Source of the DNA: Sapria himalayana
Lineage: Eukaryota; Streptophyta; Magnoliopsida; Malpighiales; Rafflesiaceae
NCBI GenBank assembly: GCA_029783825.1
Contig: JAREIK010002450.1
Coordinates: 2,408,039-2,472,038 of the forward strand
Reading direction: 5' to 3'
DNA length: 64,000 nt
Numbering within the stretch: the first letter of the stretch is position 1; each line of letters starts with the position of its first letter. Position numbers and translations under genes: made by a program. Below are positions 11,741 through 23,248 of this stretch, piece by piece. The notes under the pieces are model-generated. The model searched no databases. It worked only from the letters and a program-made list of their open reading frames with translations, and had not been told where the DNA came from.

Positions 11741-12068
11741 TGGAGTGCCAAACAATAATTCATTTAGATATAATAAGAGTGCATTTATAAAAAACATAAT
11801 TGTGTTGGATGGTGCATTTCTAGTTAGATCATGTTCATAGATACTAAGCATAAATTGATCATCTGGGTTTGAAAAATATGATAAAAGCTGATGCTTATGA
11901 CATTAACAGAGGGATTAGTCCATCACATGATTGAAATAACATAATTTCAATCTAATTTATATATTCTGTTTTATATTTACAGAGGGATTAGTTCATAGAT
12001 ACTAAGCATAAATATAATCTGTTTTATATTTATATATTCTAGGATTTGTCATTTTGAGCTTTAATCTA
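11741..12068. other. Short direct repeats between X copy A and a CACTA relic
   Basis: TTCATAGATACTAAGCATAAA occurs at about 11831 and 11993, and ACAGAGGGATTAGT at about 11909 and 11981. This is local duplication of unknown origin. I see no gene. Confidence 0.5.
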
Positions 12069-13555
12069 ATTTGACAACCTTGAAATCATGCACATTGAGA
12101 AGAATGTGTTCAATAACATAATTAATATGGTGTTGCATAAATGTGAAAACAAAAGATATTCTTAAGTCAAGGCAAAAACTAAATACCTATTTTCAGAGGC
12201 CATAATGTGACAATTGGCTTCAATGGGAAAATATCCTAAACCTTGCTACACCTTGGATAATATGGCTAAGAAGGAGTTGTTTGGTTGGTTAACAAAATTG
12301 AAATTTCTCAATGGTTATATGTCTAACATGGGTAGATGTCTAGATAAATAGAGATTTAGGTTGTTTGGAATAAAAAGTCATAATTGTAATGTCTTTATGT
12401 AGAGGTTGATGCCCATAGAATTCTGGGAACTACTACCTACTAATGTGTAGTAGGGTATCACCAAGCTCATCTTATTTTATAAAATTCTAATTGTAAAAGT
12501 AATTTTGATAGAAGACATGCCTAGAGTCTAGACTTGAATCAGACATCCTAATTATTTTATGCAAGTTGGAAAAAATATTTCCGCTAAGTTTTTTTTTATT
12601 CTATGGAACATCTTCTAGTTAACTTTCTCTAAGAGGAAGGCATTGTAAAGCTAGTGTGATTCTAATGGATGTATCCAATTGAGAGGTTAAATTATAACTT
12701 GTAAATCATTATAGTCAATAACCTTGAATTACTGCATGTGTCTAACTTAACATATCATTTTATAGGTATTTTTGAAAATTAAAGATCAATATAATAAATA
12801 AGGCATATGTAGAAAGCTCAATTTGCAATGCATAATTAATTGAGAAAGCATTCATTTTGGTTCATATTATTAATTATTTTGAGGATTACATAGAAACAAA
12901 AGCTTTGACTATTCCTCAAAATTATGAAAGTGGTTGACATTATATTCTATCGGATGACCCATTAAATTTATCAAATTTATAATGCAATGATACATCACTT
13001 GGTCATTCTAGAATGAGACATATGACTCAACAAGAATATAAGCTATATTATTCCTACATTTCGCTTAACTATGAAGAAGTCGAACCATATGTTAGGTTAA
13101 TTTTTTATGAGTAAAACATCTTTAATATATTATATTGTTTGTAACTTGATTATATTTTGATTAACATATATTAAATTCTTTCAATTAATAGGTTGTACAT
13201 TGATAGGTTGCAACATGTCATTACAAACATAAAAAACACATAAACTAGTGCTAGATTTGAGATGGACATTGATATATGGTTCAAAGCATTAGTAAGTCTT
13301 CTTTTATTATCATATAAATTAAATTTAATATTATTAACATGTGTAAACTATCTATATCCTATTTTTCTAAGCAGGAAGATTCAAACTTTGATATCCATAA
13401 TAACTTCATGCAAGATCATGCAAAAGATCCATTAGGAACTATTAAAATATATAATGGCTACTTTATAAATAGATACAAGTTTTACATAGTTGAAGATGAT
13501 GCAAGTATAATGAAAATAAATAGTGGGGTTTGTAATTGTCTAGGAAGCAATTAGA
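12069..13555 (+). pseudogene. CACTA TNP2-type transposase relic
   Basis: Across stops and introns the plus strand reads DNLEIMHIEKNVFNNIIN, then GRCLDK.RFRLFGIKSHNCNVFM, FFYSMEHLLVNF and WMYPIERL. It continues with SSICNA.LIEKAFILV and MTQQEYKLYYSYISLNYEEVEPYV. These blocks, in this order, are the C-terminal half of plant CACTA TNP2-family transposases. A putative intron lies at about 13110-13190 and a GT donor near 13290. The last exon (13366-13554) gives DPLGTIKIYNGYFINRYKF and NSGVCNCLGSN, the segment before DUF4216. The element then breaks off where copia-2 gag begins at about 13556. The N-terminal catalytic part is missing. It is inactive. Confidence 0.88.
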
Positions 13556-14016
13556 ATGAGACCACAAGATGCTAAAGATAATAAGTGAGATCGAATGAAT
13601 AGTGATATTATAAGTTTGAATCTGGTAGTAGAAGATATTGTATTGTCAAGTATATCCAAATTATACTCAATGAAAGAGATTTGTGATATTTTGAAGAATA
13701 CATATGAACTCAAGTCATCACAGAACAAAATTTTCTTTAAAAGAAAATTTTATACTCTTTGAATGTGTGATTTGTGAATCCACTTTAATGATAGAACATG
13801 TTGACATTCTAAAAATATTATTTTTTCAACTATCATCTATGGATCACAACATAGAAAAGAAAGAATGTGCTAAACTTTTACTCCAAATTCTGCCAGATTC
13901 ATATGACTATCTCATCACAAATATGGTCAATAGTAATATGAGGTCTCTTTTAAAAGGTTGTTGCTAACATACTTGAAGAAGAAAATAGACATATGTTTGG
14001 CACTTCAAATGCTATC
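13556..14016 (+). pseudogene. gag: copia-2 gag fragment (UBN2 domain)
   Basis: Translation across frames gives DRMNSDIISLNLVVEDIVLSS, MKEICDILKNTYELKSSQNK, CESTLMIEHVDIL, KKECAKLLLQILPDSYDYL and ILEEENRHM. This is the UBN2 core of a copia Gag, close in wording to copia-1 Gag. The frame 13704-13967 covers the middle. It is cut at 14016 by an inverted copy of repeat X and resumes at 16341, so the two halves belong to one element interrupted by a later insertion. Confidence 0.85.
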
Positions 14017-16340
14017 TTTTTTGGGTGGTTTGGAATGTATTTATTAGTGTGCTTACACATATTTGTGTTTTTACTTTAAAGGTTTTACTAACATTATGTT
14101 TTGTGGGATTTTGATGAATATTAGTAAAATTATAACTATTTATATAGAAATTAGTATAATTTGTGGAAGGTTTGGAGGTAAGAGAAAAGCAAAGGAGAGT
14201 CATGATATTTCCTATATCATGACTTTAGTTCACCTTGAACTATCTTATCGAGTAGTTATGAAATCCATTCTTGATCATAATAGATATAACTATACAAAAC
14301 TAGTCATGATAATCTTTATACATCATGACGTGACTATCACCGATTTTGCTCATTCTTTTCACTATGCAACATAATTTTCATAGTCATGACATTATCATAG
14401 AGTTAAGACCACACTATCTCTAAAATATTTAATAGCCACATTATTATTTTCATATCATAGCATCTAAGTTTCATACTAGTATAATTAGTTATGGATAATT
14501 CTAGTACCATGACTTATTTATTACAGTGCAAAAATACTAAGTATTTTTTTCTCATGACATTATTTTCTACCATGATATTTAGTTCCAAAAAATTTTTTCT
14601 CTAATCATAGCTTTTTAAATACATTGATCTTGTACTCAAAAAGAAATCACCAATGTCATGCTAATTTTCAGCACCATGAATTTAGGTAACAAATAGTAAA
14701 TATATTAGTTGTAGTTATTCTCAATATCATAATATTTTATTCTAGAGTGAAATTATCTTAATCATAATGTTTCAGATGTGAATTACATGAGTCATGACAT
14801 TCATTTCTACAATAACTTTGGTATTGGAGAAAAGATTTGACTAGACATGAAAATAATGACTTTAAAACATCACTATAACTTCCAACTAAAGTATTGCATA
14901 GATGCTCTAAAGTATTAAGTTAACACTTAGAAGAAAAAAAAAGAGGAGGGAAATTGGATTTGAGCTATGCACCACTACAAAGCTAGGAGACATAATTCGA
15001 ACCCTAACTCAGGGTCAAATTCCAATCAAATGCATTAACATTTAATTGAGTTTTAGGTTTTGATGCTTAGGTTCATGTTTGAGCTTGCATTGTAACCCTT
15101 GATTCACATGAGATACCTCTCAAAACATCTCACTCAAAGCCTTCCTCGATATTAGGATAAATTTATATCTATGATTGCATTATATACTTGTGTGTGATAA
15201 ATACATTATTATTATATTATTGAATGTTTGTGTTAATGTTGTATTGTGAAATATTGATAGATATGGATGGTTACTAAACTAAAATTTAAAATTTTTGTTT
15301 TATTATAGTTTTGTGCATGTCAGTCAAGGAAAACAACTATATTTATGTCAGAAGACACATTAAAGCGATACGATAAGAAAGTGGTGACAGCCCTTCTAAC
15401 CTTAATGCATGAAAAAAAATCTATGAGCAAAAACCTAAGATTGAAGTAAGTTTAATTATTACAAGTATGATGCTGATAAAATAGAGAGTACAAATTTGCT
15501 TACGACCAATCCATTATGCATATTCTAAAAGAACTAACCCCGAGTAATTTATTAGCTAAGTAGAATGTCTAACATAGGAGTTTTGCCATAGTGTGAGAGT
15601 TTCGTGTTTGTCATGAAAGTTGGTGATAGGTAAGTCATGAGGCTCATGCAAAAAGAGGTAAGTTTTATGGTGGTGATAGCTCTATGAGTCAAATTCTCTT
15701 TTATAATTTCTATAGGTGCCATTCATAAGAAGATATAAGATAATTATCATGAGAATAATGCTTATGAAGTTGAAAGCACAAATAGATTTATTACCACATT
15801 ATTTCACAACTTTAAGATATTATAGGTCAGAGAATATAAGTGTATATTAAAAGTAATCATCAGGAGTTGTTAATGATTTATGTATAAGGAATAGATGTGT
15901 GCAAGACCCATGAATGTAATGATATATTATTTTATTGGTAAAATACTAAGAGGAAAACTACAAGGAGATCATCTTTGGTAGTGATAATCCAAGCATGATA
16001 GCCACCTTATATGCCGAGAGAGCACTTGAAAATTTTTATACTAATAACTTTTCATTCAACAATCAATACAACATTAACAAAATACTAGAAAAATATCCTC
16101 ACATACAACGAAGTGAGCCAACCTTTGAGTCTAAGTATGTTGCAAAAAACTCAAGTTTATTTATTCAACTCGAGTAATAATTGATTCACAATTGATTACT
16201 TATACTACTAACTCAATCCTTTTGATCAATATCTAGATTTATGTTTAATTTACTACTTATATAATTTATATACTCGTGGTGACTTAATAGATTAAAACTA
16301 AGGAAAGTAGTTTTTTTTTTCTCAACAAACAAATGTTTTA
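14017..16340 (-). mobile_element. Non-coding repeat X, copy B, inverted, inside copia-2
   Basis: Read on the minus strand this follows the same landmark order as copy A. The ATTAAGTCACCACGAGTATAT block is near 16280. AACATGAACCTAAGCATCAAAACCT corresponds to 15050-15080, the CTTAGAAGAAAA and TAGGAGACAT blocks to 14920-15000, and the CATGAC-rich block to 14200-14850. The TTTCTCT/CTCCAAGCC end lies near 14170. It sits cleanly between copia-2 gag and copia-2 protease, so it looks like a complete unit of about 2.3 kb and gives the best estimate of the X boundaries. The small frames at 14063-14374 and 15995-16177 show no protein-family signature. Confidence 0.72.
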
Positions 16341-17160
16341 ATTCTTTCTAGAGGAAGATCAGTAGAAAGTGGCTTTAGTGAGAGTCAAAATAAGAATATG
16401 GAAAAGTCATTGGATAACAAGAAAGTGAAGATTCTTTTTAATAGAAAGTAATGACATATAAAAAATAATGTTATTTTTATAAAAGAAAGGTACAAAAAAT
16501 ATCAAAAAAATATGATTTATCAAAATACTTAGGGTTTAGTGGAATGTACTCTAAATGATGGTGAAGTTTTATATAGTGAGACAATAATTACTAAATATAG
16601 AAAATGATTTACTAATGTCAAGTTGATGGACTCAAGAGCAACATTACATATTATTTCTTGGAGAGAAAGGTTCTAACTATACAAACCTATATTGAGAGGA
16701 TTCGTGTTAATGGCAGATGATCATGCCTTAAAAATCACTAGTATTGGTATTATTATAATTAAGATGTATGATAATATGGTACATATCTTCTAAGGGGTAT
16801 GTGCAAAACACATATTCAAAATGAGACTATGAAAGTAAAATATAGCCGCAAAATTATATATGTTTAGAAAAGAAACACAACAAGAAGGAGAAGTGCCTAT
16901 GGTTTCAATAATTTTGATAGAACAAATTAAAGATGACATGATATTGGAATCTTGGTCACATGTCAGAAAGAGATTTGAAAATTCTTGCTTAAGAAGAGTT
17001 TCTTCTAGGGCTCAAAAATATTTCATTAGCCTTTTGTGAGCATTATGTCATAGCAACATAGATTGAAGTTCAATAGTTCTAATAATATAAATACTTTTAT
17101 CCTAGAATTAATTCATTTTGATATTTTGGAAGCACTTGTTTTATTATTAGAAGGTATGTT
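16341..17160 (+). pseudogene. copia-2 protease and integrase start, broken
   Basis: The sequence resumes with RGRSVESGFSESQNKNM, the linker before the zinc knuckle. Protease follows near 16626: LMDSRATLHIISWRERF, MADDHALKITSIGIIIIKMYD. Then come the pre-integrase block (LYMFRKETQQEGEVP, SWSHVRKRFENS, a damaged CEHY region) and the first integrase Asp block (ILELIHFDILEAL) near 17110. The catalytic DSG is again DSR. RT and RNase H are absent. The relic ends where the next X copy begins. Confidence 0.85.
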
Positions 17161-17189
17161 GTGACTTTATTATAATATCAAAACTTATT

Positions 17190-18060
17190 GTTTGTGACAT
17201 AGTCCCAAAAGCTTGTTGGGTGATTAATTTCATCTAATAGAGATCCATAAGTATATAATTCATATAATTAGTATAGTGGATGTAAGTCCAAATATTAATC
17301 CCATAGGGATTATATAAGATGTTTGACCCGAGTTGAAAAGATAAACTCGAGTCTTGGATAGATACGTAGACTCTAAAGCTGGCTTGCTTCTATGTATATG
17401 ATGAGATTTGTGTAATATTAGGATAATGTTATGCTTGATTGTTAGATGAATATTAAATTAATATGAATTTGATTCTTTTCCCTTAGGCATACAAGGTGAT
17501 TATCAACCATGGATTATCACTACTAAGGATGGTCCTCTTGTAGTTGTGCCTTTAGTATTTTACCATGAAAACTTTACTTACTCTATTAATGGATCACCTA
17601 TACTTCTATTCCTTTTAAAATATATATCAACTACCCTTGACTATTTCTTCAAATTTGTATTTCTATTCTCTGACCAAATGGTCATATTAAATATGAAATA
17701 ATATGGTAATCATTGAATTTGAGCTTTTAGCTTTATAAGTATCATACTCATATCAATTAATAAACAAATTTTTACTAATTTTACCTATGAAAGTCATACA
17801 ATAGGAAAAGGAAATCATTCTCAAAGATGTCATCACCTTCTAAAGCACTTCCATTTGTGTGTGACGCATGACTTATCTATCATTGTCCATCACAAAGTCT
17901 TTCTCGCATGTTGTAGTCCCTTTAGAAAACCAAGTCAAGACTCTAGTTTTTTGAGTCATGACATCATCTAAGTCATGAAGTCATATGAATGAGCTAATAT
18001 TGGAACAAAAGATGTTGGTAGTCATCATCTTTCATAGTAATTCATCCCTCATTCCTCATG
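17190..18060 (+). mobile_element. Non-coding repeat X, copy C, 5' part only
   Basis: It matches the left part of copy A: CCATAAGTATATAATTCATA, the CCCATAGGGATTATA block, ATGCTTGATTGTTAGATGAA (17431), AAGTATCATACTCATAT (17738) and the ATGACTTATCTATCATTGTC block (17868). It ends near 18060 where minus-strand copia coding sequence starts, so the 3' half is missing. Confidence 0.62.
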
Positions 18061-19300
18061 TAATGACCCTTGCTCTAATAGTCACTTTACATCTTGTCAT
18101 ATCACAAGTGAAAATCAATCCTATAGTTATCAATTGTCATTACACCATCTGAAATGAGGTTTTTATTAGGGAGTAGAAGATGCATTATATCTAGGAGCTT
18201 CTTTATTGTCTTATCATGTATTCTCATCTTCACTTTATCATGACCTACAATTTTAGTAATTGAGTCATTTTCCATATACATTTCCACCATCATGGTTTTC
18301 ATGCTCACATAGTTATTCTCAATGTAGAGTCATGTGATATGAGACTCTAGAATTAATGAACCATGTCTCATTATAAGTGTGAGCAACACATGTAGCTACA
18401 AAGTGAATATCTCCTTTAGACTCCACCATCTAAATCAAGCCACTTCTATCATTTCTTTCCTTTCAAACATATATAGTCTCGACAATCCTTTCTAAAGTGT
18501 ATGTTGCATTTCTAGCACTTGACCTAGGACTTTTTTATTCTCTTTGACCTTCCAATAAACCATGGTTTCCTTGGTAACCAAGAGGAATCATTGTCATTAG
18601 TTCTACATCCCACAAATAATACTTTACTCGAGGATACTCTTTTATTATGCCTCCTCATATCTTTGAACAAAAGAGCTATGATCATGTCATCGTATGTCAA
18701 CTTTTTTGAACTACTACTAATGGTGACAATTACATTTTTTCATGAATTCACCCTATCATCACTAATTTCATGAAGGAAACAAAGCATCAACACTTCCCTA
18801 TCATCATCACTAATTTCATAGCCTATAAACACAAGTTTATTGATCATTGTGTTGAACTCCTGTAGGTGACTAGAGAAAGATATTTCATCCTTCAAAAGTA
18901 GATTATTTTCTTTCTTCCTCATAAATATCTAGTTGACTAGTAACATGCTATGATATTGATTCTCTTGTATCAACCACAATCTATTTGTCATTTCATATTT
19001 AGTGACATTCATAAATAAAAGTTATCTAAGCATATATGATTTAAGCTTTTAGCTCTTCAGTAATGCTTATCTTAATCAACAATAGCGATTAACATTAATT
19101 CTACTTTTTTCCTACTAATAGATGGCGTTAGATTTTGTTTGTTGGTCATGGTCCACAAATCCCTATGCACCAATAAATCATTCTTTTTTAGCTTTAGGAG
19201 TTCAAAATACTTACCTAAAATTTTCCTTATTTGAATCTCACTATTCCAACCATTATATAGTTTTTCCTAATATATCATACAAACAAACCTTTGAGATAAT
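18061..19300 (-). pseudogene. copia-3 gag and protease relic, minus strand
   Basis: Reading leftward from about 19080, the minus strand gives a Gag UBN2 stretch (ENNLLLKDEISFSSHLQEFN, DDREVLMLCFLHE, frame 18922-18740). A damaged zinc knuckle follows near 18500-18520 (VKC.KCNIHFRKDC, two residues short of CX2CX4HX4C). Protease is near 18345 (WFINSRVSYHMT) and then the pre-integrase approach (HDKVKMRIHDKTIKKLLDI, LLPNKNLIS, frame 18308-18102). The protease Asp-Ser-Gly is Asn-Ser-Arg, losing the catalytic Asp as well. Integrase, RT and RNase H are missing on the left, where an X copy begins. It belongs to a different copia lineage from copia-1. Confidence 0.82.
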
Positions 19301-19304
19301 GTAC

Positions 19305-19354
19305 CTCTAATACCAAATGTCAAGAATCACCAAGGCTAACAAGCTTTGATGCCA
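19305..19354 (-). promoter_or_regulatory. Two primer-binding-site-like motifs of copia-3
   Basis: On the minus strand TGGTATTAGAG (19315-19305) and TGGCATCAAAGC (19354-19343) both resemble the tRNA-iMet site TGGTATCAGAGC. They lie upstream of copia-3 gag, where a primer site should be. The one further from gag is the likelier real site. About 120 bp between it and 19471 may be remaining copia-3 LTR. Confidence 0.5.
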
Positions 19355-19471
19355 AATGTGAAGGGAAAAGATATTTCTTAGAATCGTGTGATCAATTCAT
19401 CATATCTACCTTTGCTCACCATAGGATAATAGGGAATGTCAATGGTTAAGATAAATCCATAACATGATTAA

Positions 19472-21036
19472 TGTTGGGATTATATTTTTGAAATCCTGAA
19501 AAAAAATGAATAAATAACTAACATAATTTGATTTCTGGAAAAAAAGGGCAAAAATGGTAATTTTGTAATAATAGAAAATAACTTGCAAATTTTAGAGCCA
19601 TAATAATAAAATGAATGTCGTTATTGAATTCATCTTAAAAAATATAGCTACGGTATCAAATTTCGTTAAATTCTGAGAAAATCAGAATTTGTTATATTTT
19701 TATTTAATTAAATAATTATTAGAATAAAAAAATTATTAATATTATTAATTAATGATAATAAATAAATAAATAAATAAGAAATGTTAGGAATCTGGAAAAT
19801 GGGAGAAAGGCTGGAAAAAAAAAGTTCAGCGCCGGAGGGAGAGAGAGTACAGAAAAAAAATATATCTGTGAATCTACGTTTAATCATAACGGGTTATTCT
19901 GGAATCGGAATAAAGTAGTCTAAGAACTAAAGTTACTCTACACGACGAGATCTTCACATTAATATCAATTTTATAAAGTTTTAATGAAATTTTCTGAAAG
20001 GTAGCAATTTTCTCTTATCATAATTTCTTTCTATTTAATGGCCAATAAATGATTATGTTTTATATTTCAATTCGAATTGTTATAAAATTTATTAGAAATA
20101 TTTAATTAGTGAAAAGTTTCAGGATTTTGTTAGTAATTGTTAGTGCAGGACGAATTAGATTTGGATTGTTATAATTGTGTCTGAAACATAGGTTAAATTG
20201 GAAATGACATAATTGCATTTCATATGCAAGGGAACATTCCATATACATGGGTGGGTGCATGATATATATATATATATGTATATGGATGGTATTTAGCGAA
20301 CTCGAATTGGGACAACGTCCAAACTGAGTTGCGTAGGATTTTATTTGGTACATGATTATTATAGATTGCAAACTTGAATTGGGACAACGTCCAGGCATAG
20401 TTACGGCAGTGTTTATTTCTCGAAGTAAATCCAAGAAAATTATATTTTATTCAGATAAATGTCCAATATGTTTTTCGTAGGAGGTCCATATTTTTCAGAA
20501 TAATTCCAAAAAAATAAATATTTCTATAGATATATATACATATATAAATAAATAAATAAATATATATATATATATATATATATCCAGATATATAATATGT
20601 CACACTTGGATTCGGCATGTGTGAGGGAGTCAAAGAGATTCAGAAATATGGGCATATAAACATTTCATCCAAAATTGCATTCATATAAACAATGTACTTG
20701 AATGGGTATTGATATATATTCATGATATTTTACATGCACTTAGGTAGGGAGTAACTCTAAAAGAGTTTACCCTACTGAGCTTTGCTCACTCCATTGTGGG
20801 ACCCATTTTCATGTACGAGTCTAGGACAGATGATAGATCCACATACGAAATCGCACATGTGAAGGAAAGCCGGTTGTGGCTTAATTAATATGTTGTGTGT
20901 TTTCTTTCTTCTACTGAGCAAATAAAATGTAAAACGAAAAAAAAAAAAGTATTGTACATTTGAGAAAATTTTATTTTATTGCACATTGTATTGTGTGATG
21001 GAATGAATGGGACCCCCTGAAAAATGGGGTGTCACA
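19472..21036 (+). repeat. 5' LTR of gypsy-1
   Basis: It starts TGTTGGGATTATATTTTTG and ends GGGGTGTCACA. Inside are TA-rich microsatellites (20261-20280, 20520-20583) and two copies, 72 bp apart, of a segment containing GAATTGGGACAACGTCCA (20303 and 20375). The start is inferred from the TG dinucleotide and length, because no second LTR is available for comparison. Confidence 0.82.
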
Positions 21037-21039
21037 GTT

Positions 21040-21050
21040 TGGTATCAGAG
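21040..21050 (+). promoter_or_regulatory. Primer binding site of gypsy-1
   Basis: TGGTATCAGAG lies three bases after the LTR end and is complementary to initiator Met tRNA. Confidence 0.93.
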
Positions 21051-21301
21051 GTTAGGTATACGATTACCTATAACTCAGGAATTGGTACAAGTTTCATAAT
21101 GTGGTAGGAAAGTTTAGATATATAAATATCTAATACCCGGGAAAAGAGAAAAACACTAAGATAAATAAACATAACCTTAGCGGTTTAGAAAATGAAATGA
21201 TATTCTCAAAATGAAAGATATTATTAGTTGGCATATGTACTGATAATAGGAAATAAATATGATTCTTATATTATTATTTGACTCATAGAAAGATGACAAG
21301 T

Positions 21302-21800
21302 AGAGAATGAGGACATCGAGGACGTCCACGAAATGAGGATCAATCCCCAGCTTTCTTTGATCAGCAGGCTCTGATAGAGGCGATGGGTGTTGATGTTGCA
21401 AGGGTTGAACAAACTAGTGCAACTGGAGGTCAAGAAGGATCAAGTAACCTCCAAAATTTCAAGGCACATCATCCTCCAACATATATGGGGGGAGGAGACA
21501 CAATGGCGGTAGATCATTGGTTACGGCAGTTGAGAAAAAACTTGGACAAGTTATTGCATGTGACTTCTCCTTTGACGTCTAAGGTGAAAATTAGTCAGAT
21601 ATATCAAGATTGTGAGTTAGAAATCTCAAGGATTATATTCATGGTAGATCTTTGAGTCATGGACATGTCAGATTTTGATGTATTTCTTGGCATGGATTGG
21701 TTAACAGCACATCGAGTCATTATTGATTGTGATCGTAGAAAAATTATTATTCACACACCAGACAATATATGTGTTGTATTTCAAGAGAATAACCTTGATA
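21302..21800 (+). pseudogene. gag: gypsy-1 gag start fused by deletion to protease end
   Basis: The N-terminal Gag signature is present: GRPRNEDQSPAFFDQQALI, then FKAHHPPTYMGGGDTMAVDHW at 21450-21530. Directly after LRQLRKNLDKLLHVTSPL the sequence is already at the C-terminal half of protease (KVKISQIYQDCELEISR, DFDVFLGMDWLTAHRVIIDC). Most of Gag, the zinc knuckle and the protease DSG active site are missing, an internal deletion of roughly a kilobase compared with intact relatives. The break is near 21545-21565. A stop follows at 21654 before the LGMDWL block. Confidence 0.88.
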
Positions 21801-22640
21801 CTTTACCCCATATTATGTATGATTCTAAATGGCATGGACAACTTATGGGTTGGCGGGCATGTCTCACCCAAGAAGAAGAATGGACATTGAATATGAATCT
21901 TCCTCGGATAGTTTGTGAATATGAGGATGTTTTTCCTAATGAATTACTAGGATTACCCCAGCACAAAAATGTGGATTTTTGTATTGAGTTACATCCTGCT
22001 ACATCACTCATTTCTATGACTTCACATAGGATGGCGCTGATTGAATTACAAGAACTAAAGGTCCATATACAAAATTTGTTGGACAGGGGTTTTATTAGAC
22101 CCAGCACTTCACCTTGGGGTGCCCCAATTTTATTTGCAAATAAAAAGGATAAAACCCTTCAACTGTGCATTGATTATCAATAATTGAATAGGGATATCGA
22201 TAAAGAATCGATATCTATTACCAAGGATTGATGATTTATTTGACCAATTAAAAGGAGCACATGTCTTTTCCAAAGTAGATCTTTGTACTGTATATCACCA
22301 GTTGCGAGTTAGGGGGGCTGACACCCCTAAGACAGCATTTAGAACACTCTATAAGCATTTTGAGTTCACAGCAATGCCATTCGGATTAACGAATGTGCCA
22401 GCATCATTCATGGATCTTATGCATAGAATATTTCAGCCATATTTAGATTATTTTGTTGTAATTTTTGTGGATGATATTTTGATTTATTCTCAGTCCAAAT
22501 GAGAGCATAAGGATCATTTACATATTGTTCTCCAAACTTTGAGAGAACATAAGTTGTATGCCAAGTTTGGTAAATGTGACTTTTGGTTGACAGAAGTAAA
22601 ATTTTTGGGACATGTAGTGTTAGCTACAGGTGTCTAGTGG
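21801..22640 (+). pseudogene. gypsy-1 reverse transcriptase, broken
   Basis: The frame to 22183 contains EDVFPNELLGLPQHKNVDFC, LLDRGFIRPSTSPWGAPILF and LCIDYQ, the RT N-terminus. After a frame break at 22184-22300 the palm continues in the 22302 frame with [19 protein letters not shown]. The active-site box FVDD is intact at 22464-22475 ([11 protein letters not shown]). A stop at 22500 and another at 22636 (CLVDPEKV context) interrupt the thumb and connection. Family RVT_1, gypsy type. Confidence 0.94.
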
Positions 22641-23248
22641 ACCCTGAAAAAGTCAGGGCAGTCATGAGTTGGGAGAGGCCAAAGTCAGTTTTTGAAATAC
22701 ATAGTTTTTTGGGATTGGCTGGGTATTACAGAAGGTTTATTAAGAATTTTTCACGGTTAGCTACTCCAATGACTAGATTGATCAGGAAGGAAGTTAAGTA
22801 TGAGTGGACTAATTCGTGTGAAAAAGTATTTCATGAATTGAAAAGGAGGCTTACTTCAGCACCTATTCTGATAATTCTGGATAGGGGGCAGAAATATACA
22901 GTGTATTTTGGTGCCTCGAAATATGGATTGGGATGTGTTCTGATGCAATCTGTGAGAGTGGTAGCTTATGGTTCAAGACAGTTAAAAAATCATGAGAGAA
23001 ATTACCTCACACATGATATAGAATTGGCAGCTATAGTCTTTGCTTTAAAAATATGGAGCCACTATTTGTATGGAGAGCAATTTGAGGTATATTCAGATCA
23101 TAAAACTCTAAAATATATCTTTACACAACGAGATCTTAACATAAGACAACGTCGAAGGATGGAGTATCTAGAAGATTATGATTTTATTTTGCATTACCAT
23201 CCAGGTAAGGCAAATGTGGTGGCTGATGCACTTAGTCGAAAGTCATGA
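22641..23248 (+). pseudogene. gypsy-1 RNase H, catalytic Asp lost
   Basis: The 221-codon frame 22583-23248 covers [20 protein letters not shown], then RNase H with [52 protein letters not shown] and [15 protein letters not shown]. The family has CDAS in the first motif. Here it is FGAS (Gly codon at 22910-22912), so the first catalytic Asp is gone while the Glu and the second Asp remain. This is one of the best preserved frames in the window, yet still inactive. Confidence 0.94.
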
